A stretch of DNA of 47,958 nucleotides from Bacteroidota bacterium (lineage in GTDB: Bacteria > Bacteroidota > Bacteroidia > Chitinophagales > Chitinophagaceae), in NCBI GenBank assembly GCA_025363385.1, contig JANYEA010000110.1:1-47958 (forward strand), read 5' to 3'. The notes beneath the pieces were generated by a model, which did no database searches, was not told the DNA's origin, and was given only the letters and a program-made list of their open reading frames with translations. Within the stretch, counting starts at the first letter, position 1, and every line of letters starts with the position of its first letter. The translations under genes were made by a program, and so were the position numbers. Below, in pieces: positions 25,392-33,140 of the stretch.

Positions 25392-25755
25392 TCCTAAAAG
25401 CATTTTACCCAGCGGCAAAAAAGACAGTAGCTTTTTTGAACAGGTATATGATGTAGCTAGGTTAATACCCAAGGGTCGTGTAACCAGCTATGGCGCAATA
25501 GCCGCTTTTCTTGGTTCAAAAATGAGTGCCAGAATGGTTGGCTGGGCAATGAACGGTGCACATCAATTAACCCCAAAAGTTCCTGCACATCGGGTGGTAA
25601 ATAGGAATGGCATGTTAAGTGGTAAAGCACATTTTGCAACCCCCACTCAAATGGAGGAATTACTTGCAAAAGAAAAAATCTTCGTGAAAGATGATACCAT
25701 CATAGATTTTGTCAAAAAATTTTGGGATCCTGCAGTTGAACTATCTCTCGATTAA
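25369..25755 (+). CDS. Alkyltransferase-like (ATL) protein, catalytic Cys replaced by Ala
   Basis: Protein of 128 residues, the C-terminal DNA-binding domain of O6-methylguanine-DNA methyltransferase: F-x-Q-V-Y-D-V-A-R-L-I-P-K-G-R-V-T-S-Y-G at 23-41, the winged-helix SARMVGWAM and the active-site motif. Where the repair enzyme has PCHRV this protein reads P-A73-H-R-V. ATL proteins bind O6-alkylguanine without transferring the alkyl group and recruit nucleotide excision repair; most known ones carry Trp or Ala at this position. So it is expected to bind and flag damage, not repair it. Overlaps DUF5522 by 23 bases; its stop overlaps the end of the DUF420 gene by four bases. Confidence 0.9.
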   Translation: MKKNIQVNPKSILPSGKKDSSFFEQVYDVARLIPKGRVTSYGAIAAFLGSKMSARMVGWAMNGAHQLTPKVPAHRVVNRNGMLSGKAHFATPTQMEELLAKEKIFVKDDTIIDFVKKFWDPAVELSLD

Positions 25756-26336
25756 AGATAATAGGGCTTAATCATCCAATAAACAATCGGACCCGTAATT
25801 GCTACATAGAGCCACAGAGGCCAGGTAATTTTGGCTAATTTTTTATGCGTGGCAAACTCAGCTGTTAATGCACGATAAGCTGTAAATAAAATAAAGGGCA
25901 ATATAATTGCAGCTAAAAAAATATGTGTAATCAGAATTACAAAATACAAAGTACGCATACCACCCACAGCCATTTTTTCTTCTTCGCTTACCATTCCATC
26001 GTGATTGCTATCCCCAAATTTTGCTTCACCCGCTAGCAAATGGTGCGCTATATAAGAAACTAAAAACAATACTGATAAAATCAAAGCCCCCATCATCAAT
26101 TGTTTGTGCAATTGATAGTTTCCTTTTTTTACAGCCATTAATGCAGCAATTAAAAGTACAGAAATGGTAGCATTGGTAACGGCATTGAATAATGCAAATA
26201 GATGTACATCAAAACCTAGGTCTATATTCAGCTTCAGCTTTGTTAAAACACTTACTGCAGTAAATACCACCACAGAAAAAATACCAATTAGCAAATAGGC
26301 TTTCTTATCATTCTTTTCAATAGATGCTTTCAACAT
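25752..26336 (-). CDS. DUF420 membrane protein with an EF-hand-like loop
   Basis: Inner-membrane protein of 194 residues with five predicted helices, belonging to the DUF420 family commonly found in cytochrome oxidase clusters (CtaM-like position). Between helices 3 and 4 there is a hydrophilic loop with a canonical 12-residue EF-hand pattern, D109-S-N-H-D-G-M-V-S-E-E-E120 (ligand positions 1, 3, 5, 9 and 12 are D, N, D, S, E). Calcium binding is an inference. Histidines at the helix ends (AHHLLAG, VILITHIFL) may bind heme or copper. Last gene of the respiratory block, 17 bases after the SCO gene. Confidence 0.87.
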   Translation of the reverse strand: MLKASIEKNDKKAYLLIGIFSVVVFTAVSVLTKLKLNIDLGFDVHLFALFNAVTNATISVLLIAALMAVKKGNYQLHKQLMMGALILSVLFLVSYIAHHLLAGEAKFGDSNHDGMVSEEEKMAVGGMRTLYFVILITHIFLAAIILPFILFTAYRALTAEFATHKKLAKITWPLWLYVAITGPIVYWMIKPYYL

Positions 26337-26353
26337 GTATGCTTATTTAATTT

Positions 26354-27166
26354 TTATCCGTTAATCTTTCTGCGGCTATTCATGTACACCATAAAAAATA
26401 TTACAGCACAAACGATTAATAACCAGAGCCAACTAAGGTCAATGATTTGTCTAAATACCGAACTTGGCGCCTTCTTATCTTTCTCCAACATTAACAAGCC
26501 AATATCTCTCGCGAGTTTTGAAATAGAAGAAGAATCCAAACCATTATAATAACCCCTAACCAATCTGTCTTTATCGATTAAAACAAACCTGCTAGTGTGC
26601 ACAAAATCTGGGCTAATTGGTTCAGTACTAAATTTGTCTACTTTTAATTCTTCAAATGCAAATTTATAGATTGAATCTTTGCTGCCAGTGAGTAACCACC
26701 AATTATCATGGCTTACTTTACATTTATCTGCATAATTTTTTAAAGTAGTTACAGAATCTCTTTCAGGGTCTACGGTAAAAGAAATGAACTGAACTATGGA
26801 TGTGTCAATTTTATTGCGCACATCCCCGCCTCTAATAAATGATTGCTGCAGCTTGGCCATATTATTGGTCATTCGCGGACAAATACTACCGCAGCTAGTA
26901 AATATAAAATCGACCACAAAGATCTTTCCCTGCTTATCAAATACATGAACCGTATCGCCTAACTGATTTACTAGTTGAATATTTTTTGTTGTATGCCAGA
27001 TACTATCGTCTGTTTCTTTGCCTTTTACAATTTTAGTTACTACAGTATCGAGCAGATATTTTCGAGGCATATCTACTGCACTATCGCTCTTGAATTTTAG
27101 AACCAGATAACAAAGTATCGGTATCAATAAGGCTACTACTAAACCTAGTATGGCTTTCTTGTTCAT
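26354..27166 (-). CDS. SCO1/SenC-type copper chaperone
   Basis: Periplasmic, membrane-tethered copper metallochaperone for CuA assembly of cytochrome oxidase, 270 residues. N-terminal helix at about 5-23, thioredoxin-like SCO domain with C92-GSI-C96 (TSCGSICPRM) and H190 (DFVHTSRF) as the copper ligands, and an additional C-terminal helix at about 245-263. I chose the Met beginning MNKKAILG; an upstream Met would add 11 residues within the preceding terminator-proximal region. It is separated from the subunit IV gene by a terminator-like hairpin, so it and the DUF420 gene may also be transcribed on their own. Confidence 0.93.
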   Translation of the reverse strand: MNKKAILGLVVALLIPILCYLVLKFKSDSAVDMPRKYLLDTVVTKIVKGKETDDSIWHTTKNIQLVNQLGDTVHVFDKQGKIFVVDFIFTSCGSICPRMTNNMAKLQQSFIRGGDVRNKIDTSIVQFISFTVDPERDSVTTLKNYADKCKVSHDNWWLLTGSKDSIYKFAFEELKVDKFSTEPISPDFVHTSRFVLIDKDRLVRGYYNGLDSSSISKLARDIGLLMLEKDKKAPSSVFRQIIDLSWLWLLIVCAVIFFMVYMNSRRKING

Positions 27167-27188
27167 GGTGCAAAAGTAAGACAATAAA

Positions 27189-27217
27189 AAAGCCATCACA
27201 GGATTTGTGATGGCTTT
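27189..27217 (-). terminator. Terminator between oxidase subunit IV and SCO genes
   Basis: Perfect 12-base arms AAAGCCATCACA / TGTGATGGCTTT around a 5-base loop; on the minus strand the stem runs into TTTTTTATTG. It lies between two co-oriented genes of the respiratory block and would limit read-through into sco and DUF420. Confidence 0.85.
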
Positions 27218-27236
27218 GATTATGATTTTAGAAAAA

Positions 27237-27698
27237 TTAGTCGGTAGTTCTTGTTGCGTCCAACTTCAGTCCTCCTTTCTTTTCTTCTTTTGCTTCTTTT
27301 TCTTCGTGTTTAGCTTCTTTTGCTTCTACTTTAATAGAGCTTTGCTCTTTATAATGAGGATCATAAGTATTACGCAAATTTCTGAAAGAATTTCCATCAA
27401 TCAGGAACGCGGTAATAAACCAAAAAAAGATACAAAGAGGCACACAAACCGTCATAATCAGGTTTCTAACTTCATGCTTCAAGTGCATAAAGTAGGCTAC
27501 GATATAAAATGCTTTAGCAAGCATTAATATAACAATAGTTCCTTTAATTAAAAGGCGTGTACCAGCTGCTTCAATACCCATCATATAGAATCCTAAGATC
27601 AATTCAATGATAGTAAGAACGGATAAGATGATGGTTATTTTAGTGACTTCTTTTCTCACTTCAGCGCTATGATCTTCGTGTGTTGCAGTATGTGACAT
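27237..27698 (-). CDS. Cytochrome c oxidase subunit IV family protein
   Basis: Membrane protein of 153 residues with three helices at about 22-40, 47-70 and 78-98 (prokaryotic COX4 / CyoD-like family) followed by a charged tail rich in Lys/Glu (KVEAKEAKHEEKEAKEEKKG). The small subunit stabilises the oxidase core. It comes 31 bases after the subunit III-like gene in the same direction. Confidence 0.85.
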   Translation of the reverse strand: MSHTATHEDHSAEVRKEVTKITIILSVLTIIELILGFYMMGIEAAGTRLLIKGTIVILMLAKAFYIVAYFMHLKHEVRNLIMTVCVPLCIFFWFITAFLIDGNSFRNLRNTYDPHYKEQSSIKVEAKEAKHEEKEAKEEKKGGLKLDATRTTD

Positions 27699-27729
27699 AA
27701 TAATTTGCTTAATTAGTTGTTGGTTGAAA

Positions 27730-28410
27730 TTAGATCAGGTAGAAACAAGTGAATACAAATACCCAAACCAGATCTACAAAGTGCCAGTATAAACCAGCTT
27801 TCTCGATCATCAGGTAATGTCCGCGTTTTTCGAACTGATCGGTTAAAGTCATAATCAACATAATAATATTAATCACAACTCCAGATAATACGTGGAAACC
27901 GTGGAATCCTGTAATAGTAAAGAAATAGTTGGTGAAATTGGTTGATGATGCAGATCCATCAGCATTTAAGAATGGATTCATGCCCCACCAGGCACCTTCG
28001 CTATGTAAGTGATTCCACTCCCAAGCCTGACAGCTTAAGAAAGCAATACCACCAATAATGGTTAAGATTAAGTTTGTAGCAACTGCTTTCTTCTTCATTT
28101 CCTTACCAGCCTGTACTGCCAGAACCATGGTAACAGAACTAATAATCAGAATGAAAGTCATGATACTCACAAACACCAAAGGTGCATTTACGCCCTCTGA
28201 TGCAAACGGATAAGACTTGAACACTTTGTTAGGGTCAGGCCATCCATTAGTTGAAAAACGAATGGTACCATATGAGATCAGGAAAGCTCCAAATGTAAGA
28301 GCATCACTCATTAGGAAATACCACATCATCAGTTTTCCATACTCTACGTCGAAGGGACTTTTTCCTCCGCCCCATAGCTTGGTTGTTGTTGCAGTTGTTG
28401 TAGTTGACAT
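27730..28410 (-). CDS. Cytochrome c oxidase subunit III (second copy)
   Basis: Polytopic protein of 226 residues with five predicted helices: YGKLMMWYFLMSDALTFGAF at the first helix, a conserved Glu in WEWNHLHSEG and FTITGFHGFHVLSGVVINI near the fourth helix, ending WHFVDLVWVFVFTCFYL, all features of heme-copper oxidase subunit III. Together with the gene upstream it gives two subunit III paralogues. Splitting or duplicating subunit III is usual in this phylum's aa3 cluster. Gene symbol not assigned since coxC could apply to either. Confidence 0.9.
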   Translation of the reverse strand: MSTTTTATTTKLWGGGKSPFDVEYGKLMMWYFLMSDALTFGAFLISYGTIRFSTNGWPDPNKVFKSYPFASEGVNAPLVFVSIMTFILIISSVTMVLAVQAGKEMKKKAVATNLILTIIGGIAFLSCQAWEWNHLHSEGAWWGMNPFLNADGSASSTNFTNYFFTITGFHGFHVLSGVVINIIMLIMTLTDQFEKRGHYLMIEKAGLYWHFVDLVWVFVFTCFYLI

Positions 28411-28487
28411 GTTCGCGCTAAAAATTTCGGTACAAAAATATTGGCTGGTGTCGAAAAATAGTGATTTTATCTCAAACTTTTCTGAAA

Positions 28488-29066
28488 CTACCCAATCCAG
28501 TTATAAAACAAAAACAAGTAAATCCAAAGTACTCCTACAAAATGCCAGTAAGTGCCCATTACTTCTACAGACATCAAACTGCTTTTCTCAACACTGCTTC
28601 TGATGGCTTTTACCCAAAACACCAGCAAAGCAATTACTCCACCCAATACATGCATCATATGTAAAAAAGTAATCACAAAAAGAAAAGACGCTGCTGAATT
28701 ACTCTTTGGTCCTACAATGGCAATATTTCTTGCTTGCAAATCTTTAAAGCCCAGATACTGTAATAATATAAAAATGATACCCAGCATCGCTGTGATTGAT
28801 ATCATTATTTTGTATTGACTGAACTTCCCGGCTTTGATTGCTTTTGCGCTCAAAAACATAGAAATGCTGCTAATTACAATTACAGCTGTTGAATAATAAA
28901 ATTCTATTGGCAAATCGAACTGCAGCCAACTGCTCTGGTTCTTTTTTACAATGTATGCGCTGGTTAAACCGGCAAACATCATAATAATTCCACCCATGGC
29001 CACCCACATCACAAATTTATGAGGGTGAATATTTTTGGAAACTCTTTGAGGCACTGTTGTTGTCAT
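28488..29066 (-). CDS. Cytochrome c oxidase subunit III (first copy)
   Basis: Heme-copper oxidase subunit III-like protein of 192 residues with five helices; HKFVMWVAMGGIIMMFAGLT in helix 1, TFLHMMHVLGGVIALLVFW in helix 4 and YWHFVGVLWIYLFLFY at the C-terminus are characteristic. I chose the ATG; an upstream TTG adds seven residues. It follows ctaB by 34 bases and precedes the second subunit III copy by 77. Its two paralogues may be in the same complex or partly redundant. Confidence 0.88.
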   Translation of the reverse strand: MTTTVPQRVSKNIHPHKFVMWVAMGGIIMMFAGLTSAYIVKKNQSSWLQFDLPIEFYYSTAVIVISSISMFLSAKAIKAGKFSQYKIMISITAMLGIIFILLQYLGFKDLQARNIAIVGPKSNSAASFLFVITFLHMMHVLGGVIALLVFWVKAIRSSVEKSSLMSVEVMGTYWHFVGVLWIYLFLFYNWIG

Positions 29067-29100
29067 CACACTTTTCAATTTATTCAACTCAATTTTTTAA

Positions 29101-30003
29101 TCAATGTATTTTATCTGCCAATAATGCTAAAAAAACAATGGGCAAATAAATATAGCTGCTAAACATGACCCTTCTTGCCGCTTTTACATCCATTTCTTTA
29201 TACAACCTCAAACTCTGCACCACCATAAACAGGTTACAAGCAATTACGATATACATACTAACCTCACCTGTTAACCCAAAATAATGCGGCAGTATACCTA
29301 CCGGAATCATCAGAACCGAATACATCACAGCCTGTAAAGCAGTGAATTTAGTAGGTCCTTTATCTGTAGGCAACAATTTGAAACCTACTTTACTATAATC
29401 GTTATGTGCCACCCAGGCAATTGCCCAAAAATGGGGGAACTGCCATAAAAATTGTATGCCAAATAAGATCCAACCTCCTATTGCAAAATCATCGTTTCCG
29501 GCAACAAAGCCAATCAAACAAGGAAATGCTCCAGGAAATGCACCTACCAATACTGCTGTTGAGTTAATTTTCTTCAGCGGCGTATAAATGAACGCATATA
29601 AGAACAAACTAAAAGCCGATAAAAGAGCTGACGACAAATTAAAATAGTACCACATCATTCCACAACCCACCAATCCGGCAATTACTGCAAAAACATATGC
29701 TTCTTGTTGCGACATTCTTCCTGCTGCAACTGGCCTGCTACTGGTGCGCTTCATCTGCGCATCAGTATCTTTTTCAACTGCCTGATTAATGGCGTTTGCA
29801 CTTCCTGTAACCAGCATTCCTGCCACAGTTAAAAGAACGATCATGCCCCAATCGAAATCAACTATTTTAGGTGCTAACAAATAACAGATCACACAAGAGA
29901 ACACCACCATAAAACTCAAAGAGAATTTTATTAGCTGATAATAATCTTTTGCCTTGGCGGCTAGAGAAAATCTTTGTGCAATACTGTTTGTTGTTCCTGT
30001 CAT
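29101..30003 (-). CDS. ctaB: Protoheme IX farnesyltransferase (heme O synthase)
   Basis: UbiA-family membrane prenyltransferase of 300 residues that converts heme b to heme O, the precursor of heme A. The prenyl-diphosphate/Mg site is N73-x3-E77-x-D79-x-D81 followed by M-K-R-T-S-S-R-P (84-91); the first acidic residue is Glu rather than the usual Asp. About nine helices. Heme A synthase (ctaA) is not in the window. First gene after the strong hairpin behind coxA. Confidence 0.93.
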   Translation of the reverse strand: MTGTTNSIAQRFSLAAKAKDYYQLIKFSLSFMVVFSCVICYLLAPKIVDFDWGMIVLLTVAGMLVTGSANAINQAVEKDTDAQMKRTSSRPVAAGRMSQQEAYVFAVIAGLVGCGMMWYYFNLSSALLSAFSLFLYAFIYTPLKKINSTAVLVGAFPGAFPCLIGFVAGNDDFAIGGWILFGIQFLWQFPHFWAIAWVAHNDYSKVGFKLLPTDKGPTKFTALQAVMYSVLMIPVGILPHYFGLTGEVSMYIVIACNLFMVVQSLRLYKEMDVKAARRVMFSSYIYLPIVFLALLADKIH

Positions 30004-30060
30004 TTTTTAAAGATTATCAGACCCTACTAATCATCCGCACTATCTATCTGATGATCATTT

Positions 30061-30096
30061 TTTAAAAACAATGCTCCCGATTTGATCGGGAGCATT
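30061..30096 (-). terminator. Terminator behind coxA
   Basis: Perfect 12-base GC-rich arms AATGCTCCCGAT / ATCGGGAGCATT around TTG; on the minus strand the stem is followed by GTTTTTA. It lies inside the respiratory gene block between coxA and ctaB, dividing it. Confidence 0.88.
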
Positions 30097-30145
30097 GAAG
30101 CAATTTTTCCCATACCATCCTGATCTGTCAGGTATGTTTTATTTT

Positions 30146-31957
30146 TTAGTGTTCAACACTTTCATCAGCTCCTACTGGAGTAGTCTGAGGAATAAAGTCT
30201 ACACCATCTTTACCATAATCATATGCCCAACGATACACTTCTGGAATTTCACCAGGCCAGTTACCATGCCCTGGATGAATAGGAGCCGTCCACTCTAAAG
30301 TATTTGCTTCCCAAGGGTTCATCGTAGTTACTTTTCTTCCTTTAAAAATAGAATAGAAGAAGTTAAATAAGAATAAGAACTGAACGGCGAAAACAATCAT
30401 CGCCACTAAGCTGATGAACTGATTCAAATCTTGGAATTGTTTAAAGCTTTCCCAGATGCTATAATCGTAATAACGGCGTGGCATACCTGCTAAACCTTCG
30501 TAGTGCATTGGCCAGAAGATCATGTAAGCACCAGCAAAGGTTACCCAGAAGTGGATATATGCTAATGTGTTATTCATGAATCTGCCATACATTTTAGGGA
30601 ACCAATGGTAGATACCTGCAAACATACCAAACATAGATGCTACACCCATTACAATGTGGAAGTGTGCAATTACAAAATAAGTATCATGCAAGTGAATATC
30701 TAAAGCAGAGTTACCTAACCAGATACCCGTTAAACCTCCAGAGATAAATAAACTTACAAATCCTATAGCGAATAACATACCCGGTGTAAAGCGGATATTA
30801 CCTTTCCACAAAGTAGTTAACCAGTTAAATACTTTGATTGCTGATGGAACCGCAATTAATAAGGTCAATAACACAAATACAGAACCTAAGAAGGGATTCA
30901 ATCCAGTTACAAACATATGGTGTGCCCAAACTAAGAATGCAAGGATAGCAATTGCAAACAATGAACCAATCATGGCCATATAACCAAAGATGGGCTTGCG
31001 AGAATTTACAGATAAGATTTCTGATACCATGCCCATGGCAGGTAACAAAATGATATATACTTCCGGATGACCTAAAAACCAGAATAAGTGTTGGTACAAA
31101 ATAGCACTACCGCCTTCATTTGGTAAGGCGCCTACCCCATTTATAAAGATATCAGATAGGTAGAAGCTGGTTCCGAAATTTCTATCGAAAATTAACAGGA
31201 TAAAACCTGAGAATAAAACTGGGAAAGACAATACACCTAATACAGCAGTGAAGAATAAAGCCCAGATAGTAAGCGGTAATCTGGTCATGCTCATTCCCTT
31301 GGTACGCATGTTTAATATAGTAGCGATATAGTTCAGACCACCTAATAAAGAAGATACAACGAATAATGCCATAGACACGATCCAAAGATCCATACCAGAT
31401 TTAGAACCCGGTGAGGCATCACCCAATGCACTTAATGGAGGGTAAGCTGTCCAGCCACCGCTAAAGGGACCGGTTTCAACGAAAATAGAAGACAGCATTA
31501 CAATACTAGCCGCAAAGAAGAACCAGTAGCTGAGCATATTCATAAAAGGCGATGCCATGTCGCGTGCACCAATTTGCAAAGGAATTAGGAAGTTGGCGAA
31601 AGTACCACTCAAGCCTGCAGTTAATACAAAGAATACCAACACGGTTCCGTGTGTAGTAACCAATGCATAATATGCTTCTGGAGAAATATGACCGCCTTTT
31701 GCCCATTTACCCAGGATGGTTTCCAACCAAGGGAAGTTTGCATCAGGATAACCCAATTGCAAACGGAACAATACACTCATAAAACCACCCAATACTGCCC
31801 AAACCATACCTGTGATCAGGAATTGTTTAGCGATCATTTTATGATCCTGACTAAACACATATTTGGAGATAAATGATTGATGATGGTGTTCATGAGAATG
31901 ATCTTCATGACCATCATGTGCTCCCGAATGTGCGTGCAGAACAGCTTCGTTACTCAT
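30146..31957 (-). CDS. ctaD: Cytochrome c oxidase subunit I
   Basis: Catalytic subunit of the aa3-type oxidase, 603 residues with 12 core helices. H297-P-E299-V-Y (GHPEVY) supplies the CuB His and the Glu of the D-channel, so it is an A1-type enzyme; the heme ligands lie in HGTVLVFFVLT (helix 2) and HFHIVMGVAS (helix 10); HHMFVTG supplies two further CuB His. The N-terminus is His-rich (HAHSGAHDGHEDHSHEHHHQ), about 20 residues, a possible metal-binding tail. It follows coxB by 59 bases and ends at a terminator. Confidence 0.96.
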   Translation of the reverse strand: MSNEAVLHAHSGAHDGHEDHSHEHHHQSFISKYVFSQDHKMIAKQFLITGMVWAVLGGFMSVLFRLQLGYPDANFPWLETILGKWAKGGHISPEAYYALVTTHGTVLVFFVLTAGLSGTFANFLIPLQIGARDMASPFMNMLSYWFFFAASIVMLSSIFVETGPFSGGWTAYPPLSALGDASPGSKSGMDLWIVSMALFVVSSLLGGLNYIATILNMRTKGMSMTRLPLTIWALFFTAVLGVLSFPVLFSGFILLIFDRNFGTSFYLSDIFINGVGALPNEGGSAILYQHLFWFLGHPEVYIILLPAMGMVSEILSVNSRKPIFGYMAMIGSLFAIAILAFLVWAHHMFVTGLNPFLGSVFVLLTLLIAVPSAIKVFNWLTTLWKGNIRFTPGMLFAIGFVSLFISGGLTGIWLGNSALDIHLHDTYFVIAHFHIVMGVASMFGMFAGIYHWFPKMYGRFMNNTLAYIHFWVTFAGAYMIFWPMHYEGLAGMPRRYYDYSIWESFKQFQDLNQFISLVAMIVFAVQFLFLFNFFYSIFKGRKVTTMNPWEANTLEWTAPIHPGHGNWPGEIPEVYRWAYDYGKDGVDFIPQTTPVGADESVEH

Positions 31958-32016
31958 ACTCTGATTCTTTATAATTTCTTCTTATGATGAATACAATCTT
32001 TTGGATTGTTCTTTTT

Positions 32017-33066
32017 TTACATTTTTGCTACAGCAGGCTTCACTGTTTTTGCAGTATCTGCTACAGGTGCATTTGAAGGATCTTTATCAGGAAAAGCAGA
32101 AAGATAATAAGGCTTCTGTTTTGCCATCCATAGATCATAATCTTCTTGAGAAACTACTTCAATGATTCCTTTCATAGAGTAGTGACCGTTACCACACATT
32201 TGATCACAACTGATTTCATAAACGAAATTTGGGTTGCCCGTAATTTCTTTCATTTCCGCAGTTGTATACTTAGGTGTGAACCACATAGTTGTAGGGATAC
32301 CAGGAACCGCATCCATTTTTAAACGGAAATGAGATAAACCCACATCATGAATCACATCGCGTGAACCAATGATTAATTTAACCGGCTTACCTTTTACCAC
32401 ATACATGGTTTGCTCAGTAACCACATCATCATGTGTTAATTGATCATCCCATATTAAACCGATAGAGTTACTTGCAGGATCAATATTCTTATAGTATTTT
32501 TTTCCAAAAGCACCATCCTTACCTGGGTAACGGAAGATCCATCCAAATTGCTTTCCAGTAACTTCTACCTGCATGGCATTTTGTGGAGGAGCGCCTGTAA
32601 ACAAGAACCAGTTACGTAAACCAATTACTACTAAAACAGTTAATGCGATGGCTGGAACTACTGTCCACAAAACTTCTAATGCATTGCTATGTGGAAAGTA
32701 GAATACTTTTCTATTTTCTTTCTCTTGGTATTTGTAAGCAAACCAGAAAAGAATGATTTGAGTTCCAATAAAAACTACACCTGTTACAGCTAAAGTAACC
32801 CATAGCATGCTATCTACACGTGCACCTTCCACACTCGCTGAATCGTGTGCCAACAAAGTTTTATCGAACAGTACATGGTTACAATACCATACACCAATTA
32901 AGCCTAACACCAAAAATGCGACCATCAGAAATCCGTTGATCTTATTGTTTTGTTTACGGCTTATTTCGTCTCCTTTTAAAGTTGAAACATACTCACTTGC
33001 TTTCGAGATCTGAAAGATCACGACGAATATTAGTATGATTACTGCAATGGTCAAATAAATGGTCAT
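32017..33066 (-). CDS. ctaC: Cytochrome c oxidase subunit II
   Basis: CuA-carrying subunit of 349 residues. Three predicted helices (about 3-20, 48-66, 90-115) precede the periplasmic cupredoxin domain. CuA ligands: H in VIHDVGLSHF, C287-D-Q-M-C291-G-N-G-H295-Y-S-M298. No additional cytochrome c domain, so electrons must come from the ActA/ActE hemes or a soluble cytochrome c. It follows actF by 70 bases, across an inverted repeat. Confidence 0.95.
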   Translation of the reverse strand: MTIYLTIAVIILIFVVIFQISKASEYVSTLKGDEISRKQNNKINGFLMVAFLVLGLIGVWYCNHVLFDKTLLAHDSASVEGARVDSMLWVTLAVTGVVFIGTQIILFWFAYKYQEKENRKVFYFPHSNALEVLWTVVPAIALTVLVVIGLRNWFLFTGAPPQNAMQVEVTGKQFGWIFRYPGKDGAFGKKYYKNIDPASNSIGLIWDDQLTHDDVVTEQTMYVVKGKPVKLIIGSRDVIHDVGLSHFRLKMDAVPGIPTTMWFTPKYTTAEMKEITGNPNFVYEISCDQMCGNGHYSMKGIIEVVSQEDYDLWMAKQKPYYLSAFPDKDPSNAPVADTAKTVKPAVAKM

Positions 33067-33117
33067 AATGCGATCAATATTTTATACTAGATACTATAAA
33101 AACAAATGCTGATTCAA

Positions 33118-33140
33118 ATAGTTTCAAATTTTGAAACTAT
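33118..33140. repeat. Perfect palindrome at the actF-coxB junction
   Basis: Arms ATAGTTTCAAA / TTTGAAACTAT of 11 bases with one central base span the actF stop codon. No strong T run follows on the minus strand, so it is more likely an mRNA processing or stability element than a full terminator. Confidence 0.7.

Noticed and set aside
27207..27527. Plus-strand frame over the oxidase subunit IV gene, 106 residues
   Set aside because: Shadow of a real gene; its Phe-rich run is the complement of the Lys/Glu-rich tail.
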